Part shown: positions 18,517-26,628 of the stretch, in pieces
Layout of the letters: the number at the start of each line of letters is the position of its first letter
Numbering within the stretch: position 1 is the stretch's first letter
NCBI GenBank assembly: GCA_036381895.1
Contig: DASVBY010000083.1
Coordinates: forward strand, 29,814-93,813
Direction of reading: 5' to 3'
Length of the DNA: 64,000 bases
Origin: JACQFZ01 sp036381895
GTDB taxonomy: Bacteria > Pseudomonadota > Gammaproteobacteria > Acidiferrobacterales > Sulfurifustaceae
The notes under the pieces: generated by a model
Seen by the model: only the letters and a program-made list of their open reading frames with translations
The model's database searches: none
What the model was told of the DNA's origin: nothing
Translations under genes and position numbers: made by a program

Positions 18517-18687
18517 CCGAATGCAGGCTTTCAAAATCAGTGCACAGTGGTTCCGCGAGGCGCCAGGCCCAATGCGGTGGCGTGCGATGTGCCGCGGGCG
18601 AAGCAGTCGCGAGGTCGATGCGCCTCGACGACGGGAGGCCCGGCTGCGGGGCATGCCGCGGACGGCCGCGAGGAGCGCACGGCTCCG

Positions 18688-19881
18688 ATGAACCTGACGC
18701 CGCTCACCTCGCTGCTGCTCGCGGTGGTCGTGCTGCTCGTCGGTACGCTGGTCAACCGGAGTGTGCGGCTGCTGTCAAAATACAACATTCCCGATCCGAT
18801 CACCGGCGGGCTGTTGTTCGCGGTGACGGCATCCATTATCGCCGCGGTTGTCGGTTGGCGACTAGGCATCGACCAGACGCTCAAGCCGGTTCTGCTCCTC
18901 ATGTTCTTCGCCGGCGTCGGCATGTCGGCCGACCTGCGCCTGCTCAAGCTCGGCGGCAAGGCGCTCGCCGTGTTCCTGCTGGTCCTTTTCCCCTACATCC
19001 TGGTGCAGGACGCGGTGGGGGTCGGCGTGGCGAAGCTGCTCGATCTCCACCCGATCTTCGGCCTGGTCGGCGGCTCGATCACGCTGGTCGGCGGCCACGG
19101 CACGGGCGCCGCGTATGCCGAGCGTTTTGCCGAGGTGAACAACCTCCAGGCGGTGATGGAGCTGTCCATGACCGTGGCGACCATCGGCCTGGTCCTTGGC
19201 GGCATCATCGGCGGGCCGGTCGCGGAGTACCTGGTGCGGCGGCACCAATTGCGTTCCGGCGCAGCCGCGGAAGCGGCTTCTCCCGAGGCGAGGGAAACCG
19301 TCGCACCCATAACCGACGTCGGCTTCATCGGCGTGCTCGCGGGTATTCTCGCCGCGGTTATCGGCGGGAGCTGGCTCGGCGAGCGCTTTTCCGGCGGCGC
19401 CGTCACCATCCCGGGCTTCCTCTGGTGTATGGTCCTCGGCGTCGCCATTCGCAACCTGGCGCCGTTCGTTCGCGTCCGCACCGACGACCGCGCCGCGTAT
19501 CTGATCTCGGCCGTCTCGCTGTCGCTCTTTCTGGTCATGACGATGATGGCGCTCGATCTCGTCGAGGTCGCGCGGTCGGCCGGACCGTTCCTGATCATGA
19601 TCGTTGCCCAGGCGGTCTTCATGGTGCTGTACGCGATCTACGTCTGTTTCCGCCTCATGGGACGCGACTACGAGGCGGCGACGACGTCGGCCGCGTTCAT
19701 CGGCTTCAACATGGGCTCGACCGCAACGGCCATGGCCAATATGCAGGCGATCACGGCGAAATATGGCCCGGCGCCCAAGAGCCACCTTATCGTGCCGCTC
19801 GCCGGCGCCTTTTTCATCGACCTGATGAATGCATTCGTGCTGACGCTGCTGCTGGCGTTGCCGTTCATGGGGGCCGGATGA
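18688..19881 (+). CDS. gltS: Sodium/glutamate symporter GltS
   Basis: 397-aa inner-membrane transporter with about 10-12 helices and the two internally repeated Gly-rich reentrant motifs of the ESS family: GSITLVGGHGTGAAY (about residues 130-144) and FIGFNMGSTATAMANMQ (about 338-354). It imports glutamate with Na+. Length is typical. The last codons overlap the ATG of the TAXI-type binding protein (ATGA), which is unusual because GltS normally works without a binding protein. Confidence 0.93.
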   Translation: MNLTPLTSLLLAVVVLLVGTLVNRSVRLLSKYNIPDPITGGLLFAVTASIIAAVVGWRLGIDQTLKPVLLLMFFAGVGMSADLRLLKLGGKALAVFLLVLFPYILVQDAVGVGVAKLLDLHPIFGLVGGSITLVGGHGTGAAYAERFAEVNNLQAVMELSMTVATIGLVLGGIIGGPVAEYLVRRHQLRSGAAAEAASPEARETVAPITDVGFIGVLAGILAAVIGGSWLGERFSGGAVTIPGFLWCMVLGVAIRNLAPFVRVRTDDRAAYLISAVSLSLFLVMTMMALDLVEVARSAGPFLIMIVAQAVFMVLYAIYVCFRLMGRDYEAATTSAAFIGFNMGSTATAMANMQAITAKYGPAPKSHLIVPLAGAFFIDLMNAFVLTLLLALPFMGAG

Positions 19882-21347
19882 GACGCACGTTAATTCTGGC
19901 ATTGGCGGTGCTGCTCGCCGGCTGCGCGCGCGGCCCGAGCACCGAGGCGCTGAAGGCTGACGTGGAGAAGCGCCTGGCCGAGGCGCTGCCGGCCGGTACG
20001 GTGGCGATTGCCGCGCTCGAGCGGCGCGGCTCGCAATCGGACACCAAGGCGCCGGCAGGGGAGAGGCGCCGCATCGTCTACTACGACGTCGTGCTGCGGC
20101 TCGAACGCGACTTCGACTTCGGCGCCTGGGATGCGCCCGGAACGGCGGGTCTCGTGTCCGCACTGGGCGCGGGGCCGAAAGGCGTGGCCGGCATCACGTC
20201 GGGCGGCAACAAGGCAGGCGATCGCATTCGGGCTCACGGAACCGCGCTTTATGCGCGCAAGGAGAACCAGTGGATCAGCGTCGCGCCCGGCGGCTTCCGC
20301 CCGGTCGCCGCGCCATCCTACGCGGCGAATGCGGCCGAGGGTCCGGCCGCCATTCTCGAGGCGATGCGCGCGATCGTCGAGTCGATACCGGCGGGCGCAT
20401 CCCGGGCCGAGCGCGAGGCGATCGAGCAGGAGCTATTGACGGCCCATGCGGCGATTCGCGGCCGCCTCGCGCGGCTCGCCGAAGGCTATGCCATGGCCGC
20501 GGGCCCGGAGCACGGCCAGTACCTGCGCCTCGCGCGGGCACTTGCTTCCGGCAGCGACGTGCGGATCGTGCCGCTCGTTACCCGCGGGGGTGAAGAAAAC
20601 CTGCGCTTGCTGCGCGAAGGCAAGGTGACGCTGGCACTGGCCCAGGGCGATGCCGCGCTCCATGCATTGGAGGGCACGGGCAATTTCTCCGCCGATGGGC
20701 CGTACGCGGCGCTCCGCGCCGTCGGAGGCCTTTACCCCGAGCCGGTCCACGTGCTGGTGCGCGCCGACAGCGCTTTCGACGCCGTTGAAGATCTGAAAGG
20801 CAGGCGCGTCGTCGTCGGCGTCGAAGGCTCCGCGTCGCGCGCGACCGCACTGCGCGTGCTGGCGGCGCACGCGCTCGCGCCGCCCGATATCGTGCTCCTG
20901 GACGTGGCGCTCGGCGACGGGTTGGTCGCTCTGCGCGACGGCCGGGCCGATGCCGTCATTCAGATCATCGGCGTGCCGGCCGACAGCGTGCGCGACGCGC
21001 TCGCCGAGGTGCCGCTGCGGCTGCTGGCGCTCGCGAAACCGGCTGTCGAGGAGCTGGTGGGCGCCAAGGCCGGCTACTTCGCCTACACGATCCCGCGCTG
21101 GACGTACGCCACGCAGGCCGAAAACGTTCCGACGATCGCGACAGCCGCACTGCTCCTCGCCGGCGCCGGCCTGTCGGAGGCCGAAGTCGGCCGCATCGCG
21201 CACCTGGTGTTCCGGCAAGGCCGTGACCTCGCGGCGCGCGGCAGCGCGCAAGGCACGCAAGTCTCGGCGGGGAACGCGCGTGAAGGACTCTCGATTCCGC
21301 TGCATCATGCCGCCGCCGGCGCGATCGACGCCATGGCCGGGAAGTAG
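19878..21347 (+). CDS. TAXI family solute-binding lipoprotein
   Basis: 489-aa protein with a lipoprotein signal (LAVLLAGC, Cys16). Residues 17-205 form an N-terminal region of unknown type containing YYDVVLRLERDFDFGAWDAPG. Residues about 215-470 are a TAXI (TRAP-associated extracytoplasmic) periplasmic binding protein: EHGQYLRLARAL, GGEENLRLLREGKVTLALAQGDAA, LYPEPVHVLVR, DLKGRRVVVG. Known TAXI proteins bind glutamate or similar ligands and serve fused TRAP permeases; here the only partner is GltS, whose gene overlaps by 4 nt. The coupling suggests a binding-protein-assisted or ligand-sensing GltS system. Confidence 0.88.
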   Translation: MRRTLILALAVLLAGCARGPSTEALKADVEKRLAEALPAGTVAIAALERRGSQSDTKAPAGERRRIVYYDVVLRLERDFDFGAWDAPGTAGLVSALGAGPKGVAGITSGGNKAGDRIRAHGTALYARKENQWISVAPGGFRPVAAPSYAANAAEGPAAILEAMRAIVESIPAGASRAEREAIEQELLTAHAAIRGRLARLAEGYAMAAGPEHGQYLRLARALASGSDVRIVPLVTRGGEENLRLLREGKVTLALAQGDAALHALEGTGNFSADGPYAALRAVGGLYPEPVHVLVRADSAFDAVEDLKGRRVVVGVEGSASRATALRVLAAHALAPPDIVLLDVALGDGLVALRDGRADAVIQIIGVPADSVRDALAEVPLRLLALAKPAVEELVGAKAGYFAYTIPRWTYATQAENVPTIATAALLLAGAGLSEAEVGRIAHLVFRQGRDLAARGSAQGTQVSAGNAREGLSIPLHHAAAGAIDAMAGK

Positions 21348-21373
21348 CGCGTCGCAGCCTGGGGCGGCGAGGA

Positions 21374-22009
21374 TCAGCGCTTGCGACGGGTCCGGAACGT
21401 AATGGAATAGCGGAGCGTCTTCGTCGGCGGGATGCTGTGCTGCCAGCCCCAGCGCGCCGGTCCGCGCATGACATAGGCGGAGCGCGGCTCGAGCGTGAGC
21501 GCGAACGTTTCCTCGCGCCTGTTGCGCCGGGGCGGGTAGGGGCGAAAGCGCATGCGGCAGGACCCGAGGAGCGAGATGCCGACGATGACGGCGAACTCCG
21601 GGGCATCGCGGTGCCAGCCGAGTTGCGTACCCGGCCGGTACTCGGTGACGAGGCCGTGCGCGAAGCTCTGCGCCGGAAGATCGACCCACTGCGCAGCCTT
21701 CTCGCGCAGCGTCATCAGGAACGACGGCAGCGGCGGGCCGGGCAGCAGTGCATTGGTGCGGAAATCGTAGGCGACGCCGAAGCTCTGGATGCGCCGCTTC
21801 GCGGTGAACGACTTGTACTGCGCTTCGCGCAGCGGCAGCCGCTCGATCTCCGCGAGCAGCTCGGCCTCCTCGGCGGCGGTGATGAAGTCCGGCCAGTAGA
21901 TCAGGCCTTCGGGCAGCGGCGGTGTCGCGTCGAAGAGGTCGCGCTGCCCGGGTTCGCGGCCTGCCGCGCGCGGCGGCGCGCCGTTCACTGTCTTGCGATC
22001 CGACTTCAT
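21374..22009 (-). CDS. AlkB-like Fe(II)/2-oxoglutarate dioxygenase
   Basis: 211-aa cytosolic oxygenase. Iron ligands are seen in WHRDAPEFAVIVGISLL (HxD, about residues 135-137) and WQHSIPP (about 191), with the 2-oxoglutarate-binding RYSITFR at the end. AlkB relatives repair alkylated nucleobases by oxidative demethylation; this belongs to the ALKBH4/8-like compact group (IYWPDFITAAEEAELL entry, YxSFTAKRRIQSFG). ATG at 22009 is chosen because the longer frame runs through the upstream ZnF gene. Last gene of a minus-strand operon with the flavoprotein and ZnF-UBP genes (gaps 9 and 25 nt). Confidence 0.9.
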   Translation of the reverse strand: MKSDRKTVNGAPPRAAGREPGQRDLFDATPPLPEGLIYWPDFITAAEEAELLAEIERLPLREAQYKSFTAKRRIQSFGVAYDFRTNALLPGPPLPSFLMTLREKAAQWVDLPAQSFAHGLVTEYRPGTQLGWHRDAPEFAVIVGISLLGSCRMRFRPYPPRRNRREETFALTLEPRSAYVMRGPARWGWQHSIPPTKTLRYSITFRTRRKR

Positions 22010-22034
22010 CGAACAGCGCGCACCCGGCGTCTCG

Positions 22035-22304
22035 TCAGTACGCCGCGAACACGTCGTCGGGGTAACAGTAGAGCCAGTGCTCGCCCGGCTGCGCCGACGC
22101 GATGACCGGGTGTGCGCTCGCACGCGCATGGCGGCTCGCATGCCGGTTGCGCGAGCTGTCGCAGCATAGCGTCACGCCGCATTCCTGACAGGTGCGCAGG
22201 TGTACCCACGAATCGCCGGTCTTCACGCATTCCTCGCATTCTAGCCGCTTCGGGCCTTTGACCGTGCCGGCCCGATCGAGGTGCGGGCAGCCCTTCGCCG
22301 CCAT
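22035..22304 (-). CDS. ZnF-UBP (UBP-type zinc finger) protein
   Basis: 89-aa protein consisting of a single UBP-type zinc finger: metal-binding Cys and His appear as GCPHL, CEECVKTGDSWVHLRTCQECG, CCDSSRNRHASRHARASAHPVI, closing with GEHWLYCYPDD. In eukaryotes the fold binds the ubiquitin C-terminus; bacterial stand-alone versions lack an established partner. It sits between a CRP/TrxR-like flavoprotein and an AlkB-like gene, an arrangement that implies a shared stress function. Starts 9 nt after the flavoprotein stop. Confidence 0.9.
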   Translation of the reverse strand: MAAKGCPHLDRAGTVKGPKRLECEECVKTGDSWVHLRTCQECGVTLCCDSSRNRHASRHARASAHPVIASAQPGEHWLYCYPDDVFAAY

Positions 22305-22313
22305 CGAGCCTCC

Positions 22314-23990
22314 TCAGGTGCGCAGCGCCTGGTGTACCAGCGCTACGGCGATGGAGCCTTCGCCGACGGCGGAGGCGACGCGCTTCACGTTTCCCGCGCG
22401 CACATCGCCGACCGCAAACACCGACGGCCGGCTGGTCTCGAGCAGCAGCGGCGGGCGCAGGAGCGGCCACGCGGCGGCGGCGAGGTCGTCGGGGGTGAGC
22501 GCGGGGCCGGTCTTGATGAAGCCTTTGGAATCGAGCGTAATGCAGCCCTCGAGCCAGCGGGTGGCGGGAGTGGCGCCGGTCATGACGAACACGTGCCGGA
22601 TGTCGTGCTGCTCGGGCGCGCCGCTCGCGCGATGGCGCCAGCACACCCGCTCGAGGTGCTCGCCGCCTTCGAGCGTCTCGATCTCCGTCTCCAGATGGAG
22701 CGTGATCGCCGGGTTGTCGGCGATGCGCCGCACCAGGTAGCGGGACATGCTGTGCGCTAGACTCTGCGACCGGCACAGCATGTGCACGCGGCGCGAGTGC
22801 TGCGCGAGATAGACCGCGGCCTGCCCGGCCGAGTTGCCGCCGCCGACGACGGCGACATCCTGATCCTTGCAGAGCTGCGCCTCCGTGAACGTGGCGCCGT
22901 AGTAGACGCCGGCGCCTTCGAAGCGCGACAGATTCCCGATCGCCGGCCTGCGGTACTCGGCGCCGGTCGCGATGATGACCGCGTGCGCCGGGATGGACAC
23001 ACCGTCGTCCGTCTCGACGACGTACGGCTTGCGCTGGCAGTGCAGACGCCTCGCGCTCTTCGCGATCACCACCTGCGCGCCGAACTTCTCCGCCTGCGCC
23101 TGCGCGCGCGCCGCCAGCTCCTGCCCCGCGATGCCGCTCGGGAATCCGAGGTAGTTCTCGATGCGCGAGCTCGCCCCTGCCTGTCCGCCCGGCGCGTCGC
23201 TCTCGAGCACGAGCGTGTCGAGTCCTTCGGAGGCCGCGTATACCGCGGCCGCGAGACCCGACGGTCCGGCGCCGATGATGACGACGTCGCGCACCTGCTC
23301 CGGGTCGATCGCATCGTTGAAGCCGAGGCATTCGGCGATGCGGCGATTGCCGGGGCGCCGCAGGACGAGGTCGCCGCGGCAGATCAGTACCGGCACGTCC
23401 TCATCGGTCACGCGAAAGCGGTCGAGCAGCTCCTGGACGTCCGGGTCGCGGTCGAGGTCGATGTAGTGGTAGGGATGGCCGTTGCGCGACAGGAACTCCT
23501 TGACCCGCAGGGTGTCGGCGCAGTGATCCGAGCCGATGAGCACCTCGCCCTTGCCGCGCGCGAACAGCTCCGCCCGGCGCTGGATCAGGGCGCGCATGAT
23601 GATCTCGCTGAGCTCGGCGTCCGTCTGCACCAGCTCGAGGAGCTGTTCGCGGTCGAGCTCGATGACCTCGCCGGCTGCGGCCGCTTGCACCCGGGTGAGC
23701 GAGCGGCGCCCGGAGAGCGTGTTGATCTCGCCGCTGAAGTGCCCCGGTCCGTGCACGGCGACCCGTTCCTCACCGGTCAGCGATTGCTTGGTGATCTCGA
23801 TCTCGCCTTGCGTTACGACGAGGAACGGCGCCGCCGGCGCGCCGGCTTCGACCAGTACCTCGCCCGGCCGCATCGCGCGCCGCCGGCCGCGCGCCGCGAT
23901 CCGTGCGATCTGCGCTGCGGTGAGGGTCGGAAACGTCGCGTCGCGGCGCTTGATCGGGGGCGGGGAAGCTTGCGTAACCGTCTCTGTCAT
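22314..23990 (-). CDS. Cyclic-nucleotide-binding domain / thioredoxin-reductase-like flavoprotein
   Basis: 558-aa cytosolic oxidoreductase with three modules. Residues 20-140 are a CRP-like cyclic nucleotide-binding fold (GEVLVEAGAPAAPFLVV, GHFSGEINTLSG). Residues 150-215 resemble a glutaredoxin/thioredoxin fold (DTLRVKEFLSRNGHPYHYIDLD). Residues 235-555 are a TrxB-like FAD/NAD(P)H domain with VVIIGAGPSGLAAAVYA, the pyridine-nucleotide motif VAVVGGGNSAGQAA and the FAD-closing SVFAVGDVRAG. The CxxC redox pair of true thioredoxin reductases is missing (YYGATFTEAQLC). First gene of the minus-strand trio. Likely redox sensing or detoxification. Confidence 0.9.
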   Translation of the reverse strand: MTETVTQASPPPIKRRDATFPTLTAAQIARIAARGRRRAMRPGEVLVEAGAPAAPFLVVTQGEIEITKQSLTGEERVAVHGPGHFSGEINTLSGRRSLTRVQAAAAGEVIELDREQLLELVQTDAELSEIIMRALIQRRAELFARGKGEVLIGSDHCADTLRVKEFLSRNGHPYHYIDLDRDPDVQELLDRFRVTDEDVPVLICRGDLVLRRPGNRRIAECLGFNDAIDPEQVRDVVIIGAGPSGLAAAVYAASEGLDTLVLESDAPGGQAGASSRIENYLGFPSGIAGQELAARAQAQAEKFGAQVVIAKSARRLHCQRKPYVVETDDGVSIPAHAVIIATGAEYRRPAIGNLSRFEGAGVYYGATFTEAQLCKDQDVAVVGGGNSAGQAAVYLAQHSRRVHMLCRSQSLAHSMSRYLVRRIADNPAITLHLETEIETLEGGEHLERVCWRHRASGAPEQHDIRHVFVMTGATPATRWLEGCITLDSKGFIKTGPALTPDDLAAAAWPLLRPPLLLETSRPSVFAVGDVRAGNVKRVASAVGEGSIAVALVHQALRT

Positions 23991-24178
23991 GCTGCTGCCG
24001 GGCGCCGGATGGCTTCCAGCTTACCCGAGCGGCCGAAGCGCCGGTAACGCCAGGGTCGCGGCGCCAGGGCGATCCCCGACCTCAGGCGCGCCGTGCTAGG
24101 TAGTTCTCCTGAAGCAATCGCGGCGTGCACATCTGCGGGGTTGCAGGGAAGCGGCGATCGCGCGCCTTCGGAAACGGC

Positions 24179-24553
24179 TCATCCGCAGTAGCGCCTCACC
24201 CAGTCGAGCAGCTCGTCGAGATCGATCGGTTTCTCGATGCGGCCGACGGTTGCCGGGTGTCGTGTGGCGGCGTCCTTGGCGGCGCTCAACACCACTACCG
24301 GGATGGCGACGAGATCGTCCGGCTCCTGCTCGAGTCGCTCGAGGAACGTGCTGCCCCCCATCACCGGCATCATGAGATCGAGGAGGATGAGGGCCGGACG
24401 CTCCGCGCCCGTCCGCAAACACTCGAGCGCTTCGCGCCCATTGGCTGCCGTGAGGACCGGATAGCCGGCATCGGCGAGCAGGTCGCGCAGGCTGTTGCGG
24501 ATGTCCGGCTCGTCCTCGACCAGCAGCAGCGGCCTACGGCCCGGGGACGCCAC
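24179..24553 (-). CDS. Single-domain response regulator (CheY-like)
   Basis: 124-aa receiver domain with acidic pocket (VEDE, residues 12-15), phosphoacceptor Asp59 in LILLDLMMP, Ser/Thr switch in VVLSAAK and Lys108 in IEKPID. No output domain is present, so it acts by protein interaction or as a phosphorelay member. Its start lies 20 nt inside the end of the histidine kinase gene, indicating translational coupling and a cognate pair. Confidence 0.93.
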   Translation of the reverse strand: MASPGRRPLLLVEDEPDIRNSLRDLLADAGYPVLTAANGREALECLRTGAERPALILLDLMMPVMGGSTFLERLEQEPDDLVAIPVVVLSAAKDAATRHPATVGRIEKPIDLDELLDWVRRYCG

Positions 24554-26558
24554 GGGGCAGCTCCACGATGAACAGTGAACCCTGGCCGAGCGCGCTCTCG
24601 ACGCGGATCGAGCCTTCGTGCAGTTCGAGGATCTGGCGCACGATGAAAAGACCGAGGCCGAGCCCGCCGGGCGTTGCTTCCGACGCCACCCGCTCGAAGC
24701 GCTGGAAGATCCGCTCCTGGTCCTCGTGCGCGATGCCGCGCCCGCGATCCCGGACGGTCAACCGCGCCTGTGTGGGGCTGCCGCGCACCGTGACTTCGAT
24801 CGGGTTGCCTTCGCCGTAGCGGGCGGCGTTGGTGAGCAGGTTGACCAGCACCTGGTCGATCCGGAATCGGTCCCAATGACCGATCACGGGCTCCTCGGCA
24901 TCGAGCGACAGCGTCGATCCGATCGCCATGATCTCCGGTGCCATGCGCTCGATCACCTCCCGCGCCAGTTCCGTGAGATCGAACGTTTCCAGGTGCAGGG
25001 CCAGCTTGCCGAGGGCGAGGCGCGAGATATCGAGCATGTCGTCGACCAGACGCGCGAGCCGGCGCACCTGCCTGTCCATCTGGTCGACGAGCAGCGGCAC
25101 GCGGTCGATCGCGTTCGCCGGCGCGTTCGGCTGCGTCGCGCGGCGGATGATTTGCGCCTGCAGCGAGATCGCCGTGAGCGGCGTCTTCAGCTCGTGCGAG
25201 GCGATCGAGAGGAACTCGTCGCGTGCCCGCACCGCCTCGCGCAGCTCGCTCTCGATGGCCTTCGTATCGGTGGCATCGCGAACCGTGCCGATGATTTTCA
25301 CCGCGCGCCCCTCGGCATCGCATTCGGTCCGTCCGGCGGAGGCGAGCCAGTGCACACTCCCGTCGGGCCACAGCACGCGAAACTCGTGCGCATAGGAGCC
25401 GCGCTCGAGGATGGCGCGGTCCTGGTCCGCGCGCACCCGCTCCCGATCGTCCGGGTGCACGTGCGCGAGCAGCGTTTCGCGCGTCCACTCGGGCAGCGGC
25501 GCCTCGTGGCCGAAGAGACGGTCGTGCTGTTCGTCGCGCCAGATGCTCCAGTCCGGCAGATCGATCTCCCAGACGCCGACGCGGGCGGCCCGCGTGGCGC
25601 GCTGCAGCCGCTCCTGTCCGCGGCGAAACCGTTCTTCGCGTTCGCGCAGCGTGCGTTCGGCCTGCCTCTGCGCGGACTGGTCCTGTATTGCGCCGAACAT
25701 GCGCACCGCCTTGCCGGCTGAATCGCGCAGGACGTAGCCGCGGTCGACCACTTCCGCATACGATCCGTCGGCCCGCCGGAAGCGGTACGTGGCCTCCCAG
25801 CGCGACTCGGGTCCGCCGAGCAGGCGGTCCAGGGCCGCCGAGACGCGCCCGCGGTCCTCCGGATGGATGTGCTCGTACCAGAAACCGAAGTCGCTTTCGA
25901 GGATGTCTTCCGGGTAGCCGTACTCGTCGCAGAGCGCACGGTTCCACTCGACGGCGTTCGTCAGCGTGTCCCAGTCGTAGAGCAGGTCGCGGGTTGCGGC
26001 GCCGACCATCCGGTATCGCAGTTCGCTCTGGCGCAGCGCCGTTTCGAGCCGATGACGTTCGGCGCGCTCCAGAAGCAGCGCGCGCTGCCGGCGTTCGTGC
26101 TCGATCAGCCACTTGAGCTTGCCGCGCACCCGGTCCGGCTCGAGCGGCTGCCGGATCAACTCGACCGGCGCGTTCTCCTGCCCGGGAAACGACACCCGGC
26201 GCTCGTCGCCCGGCCCGAGCAGTATGCCGAGCGGCAGATTCCTGCCGTGCTCGCAGTTGCGGATCAGGGCCACGAGCGCCAGGTTGGTCATCGCCGGCAG
26301 CCGTACGTCGACGACGGCGGCCGCGTAGTCGTCGCCGCACGCGAGCATCTTGACCGCCTGATAGCCGGTCGTGACCACGGTCGGAACGATGCCCATTTCC
26401 CGGTGCAGCCGCACCAGTTCTTCGACGTCGGGCCGGTCGCTCACGATGAGCACTTTCAGCGGCTCCAAGTCCGCCGGCCTCTCGTCCAGCGCCGCCCCCC
26501 GCGCCAGTCCCGCCTTCCGCGGCTCCAGCCGCAGGTGAAAGCGCGCGAGCCGCTTCAT
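24534..26558 (-). CDS. Hybrid sensor histidine kinase with receiver-like and PAS domains
   Basis: 674-aa soluble kinase without membrane segments. Residues 34-155 are a receiver-like domain keeping a putative Asp84 (VVDVRLP) but with SD in place of the acidic pair and no clear conserved Lys (IRQPLEP), so it may be degenerate. Two PAS/PAC units follow (about 180-310 and 325-435). The kinase core has the H box FLSIASHELKTPL with His455, an N box VNLLTNAARYGEG, and G boxes DRGRGIAHEDQ and GGLGLGLFIV. GGAGGAGGCAGC precedes the ATG. Between the B12-binding protein gene (70 nt upstream) and the receiver gene (overlapping), implying one signalling chain. Confidence 0.93.
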   Translation of the reverse strand: MKRLARFHLRLEPRKAGLARGAALDERPADLEPLKVLIVSDRPDVEELVRLHREMGIVPTVVTTGYQAVKMLACGDDYAAAVVDVRLPAMTNLALVALIRNCEHGRNLPLGILLGPGDERRVSFPGQENAPVELIRQPLEPDRVRGKLKWLIEHERRQRALLLERAERHRLETALRQSELRYRMVGAATRDLLYDWDTLTNAVEWNRALCDEYGYPEDILESDFGFWYEHIHPEDRGRVSAALDRLLGGPESRWEATYRFRRADGSYAEVVDRGYVLRDSAGKAVRMFGAIQDQSAQRQAERTLREREERFRRGQERLQRATRAARVGVWEIDLPDWSIWRDEQHDRLFGHEAPLPEWTRETLLAHVHPDDRERVRADQDRAILERGSYAHEFRVLWPDGSVHWLASAGRTECDAEGRAVKIIGTVRDATDTKAIESELREAVRARDEFLSIASHELKTPLTAISLQAQIIRRATQPNAPANAIDRVPLLVDQMDRQVRRLARLVDDMLDISRLALGKLALHLETFDLTELAREVIERMAPEIMAIGSTLSLDAEEPVIGHWDRFRIDQVLVNLLTNAARYGEGNPIEVTVRGSPTQARLTVRDRGRGIAHEDQERIFQRFERVASEATPGGLGLGLFIVRQILELHEGSIRVESALGQGSLFIVELPRGVPGP

Positions 26559-26628
26559 GCTGCCTCCTCCGGATCGATCATCCTGTCGGCGAGCCGGTCG
26601 CGCCTGGCAGACGGGGATGGCATGCGTT

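Noticed and set aside
22035..22304. ZnF-UBP gene as part of a bacterial ubiquitin-like conjugation or defence operon
   Set aside because: No E1-, E2-, or JAB-type protein is encoded nearby; only a flavoprotein and AlkB-like gene.
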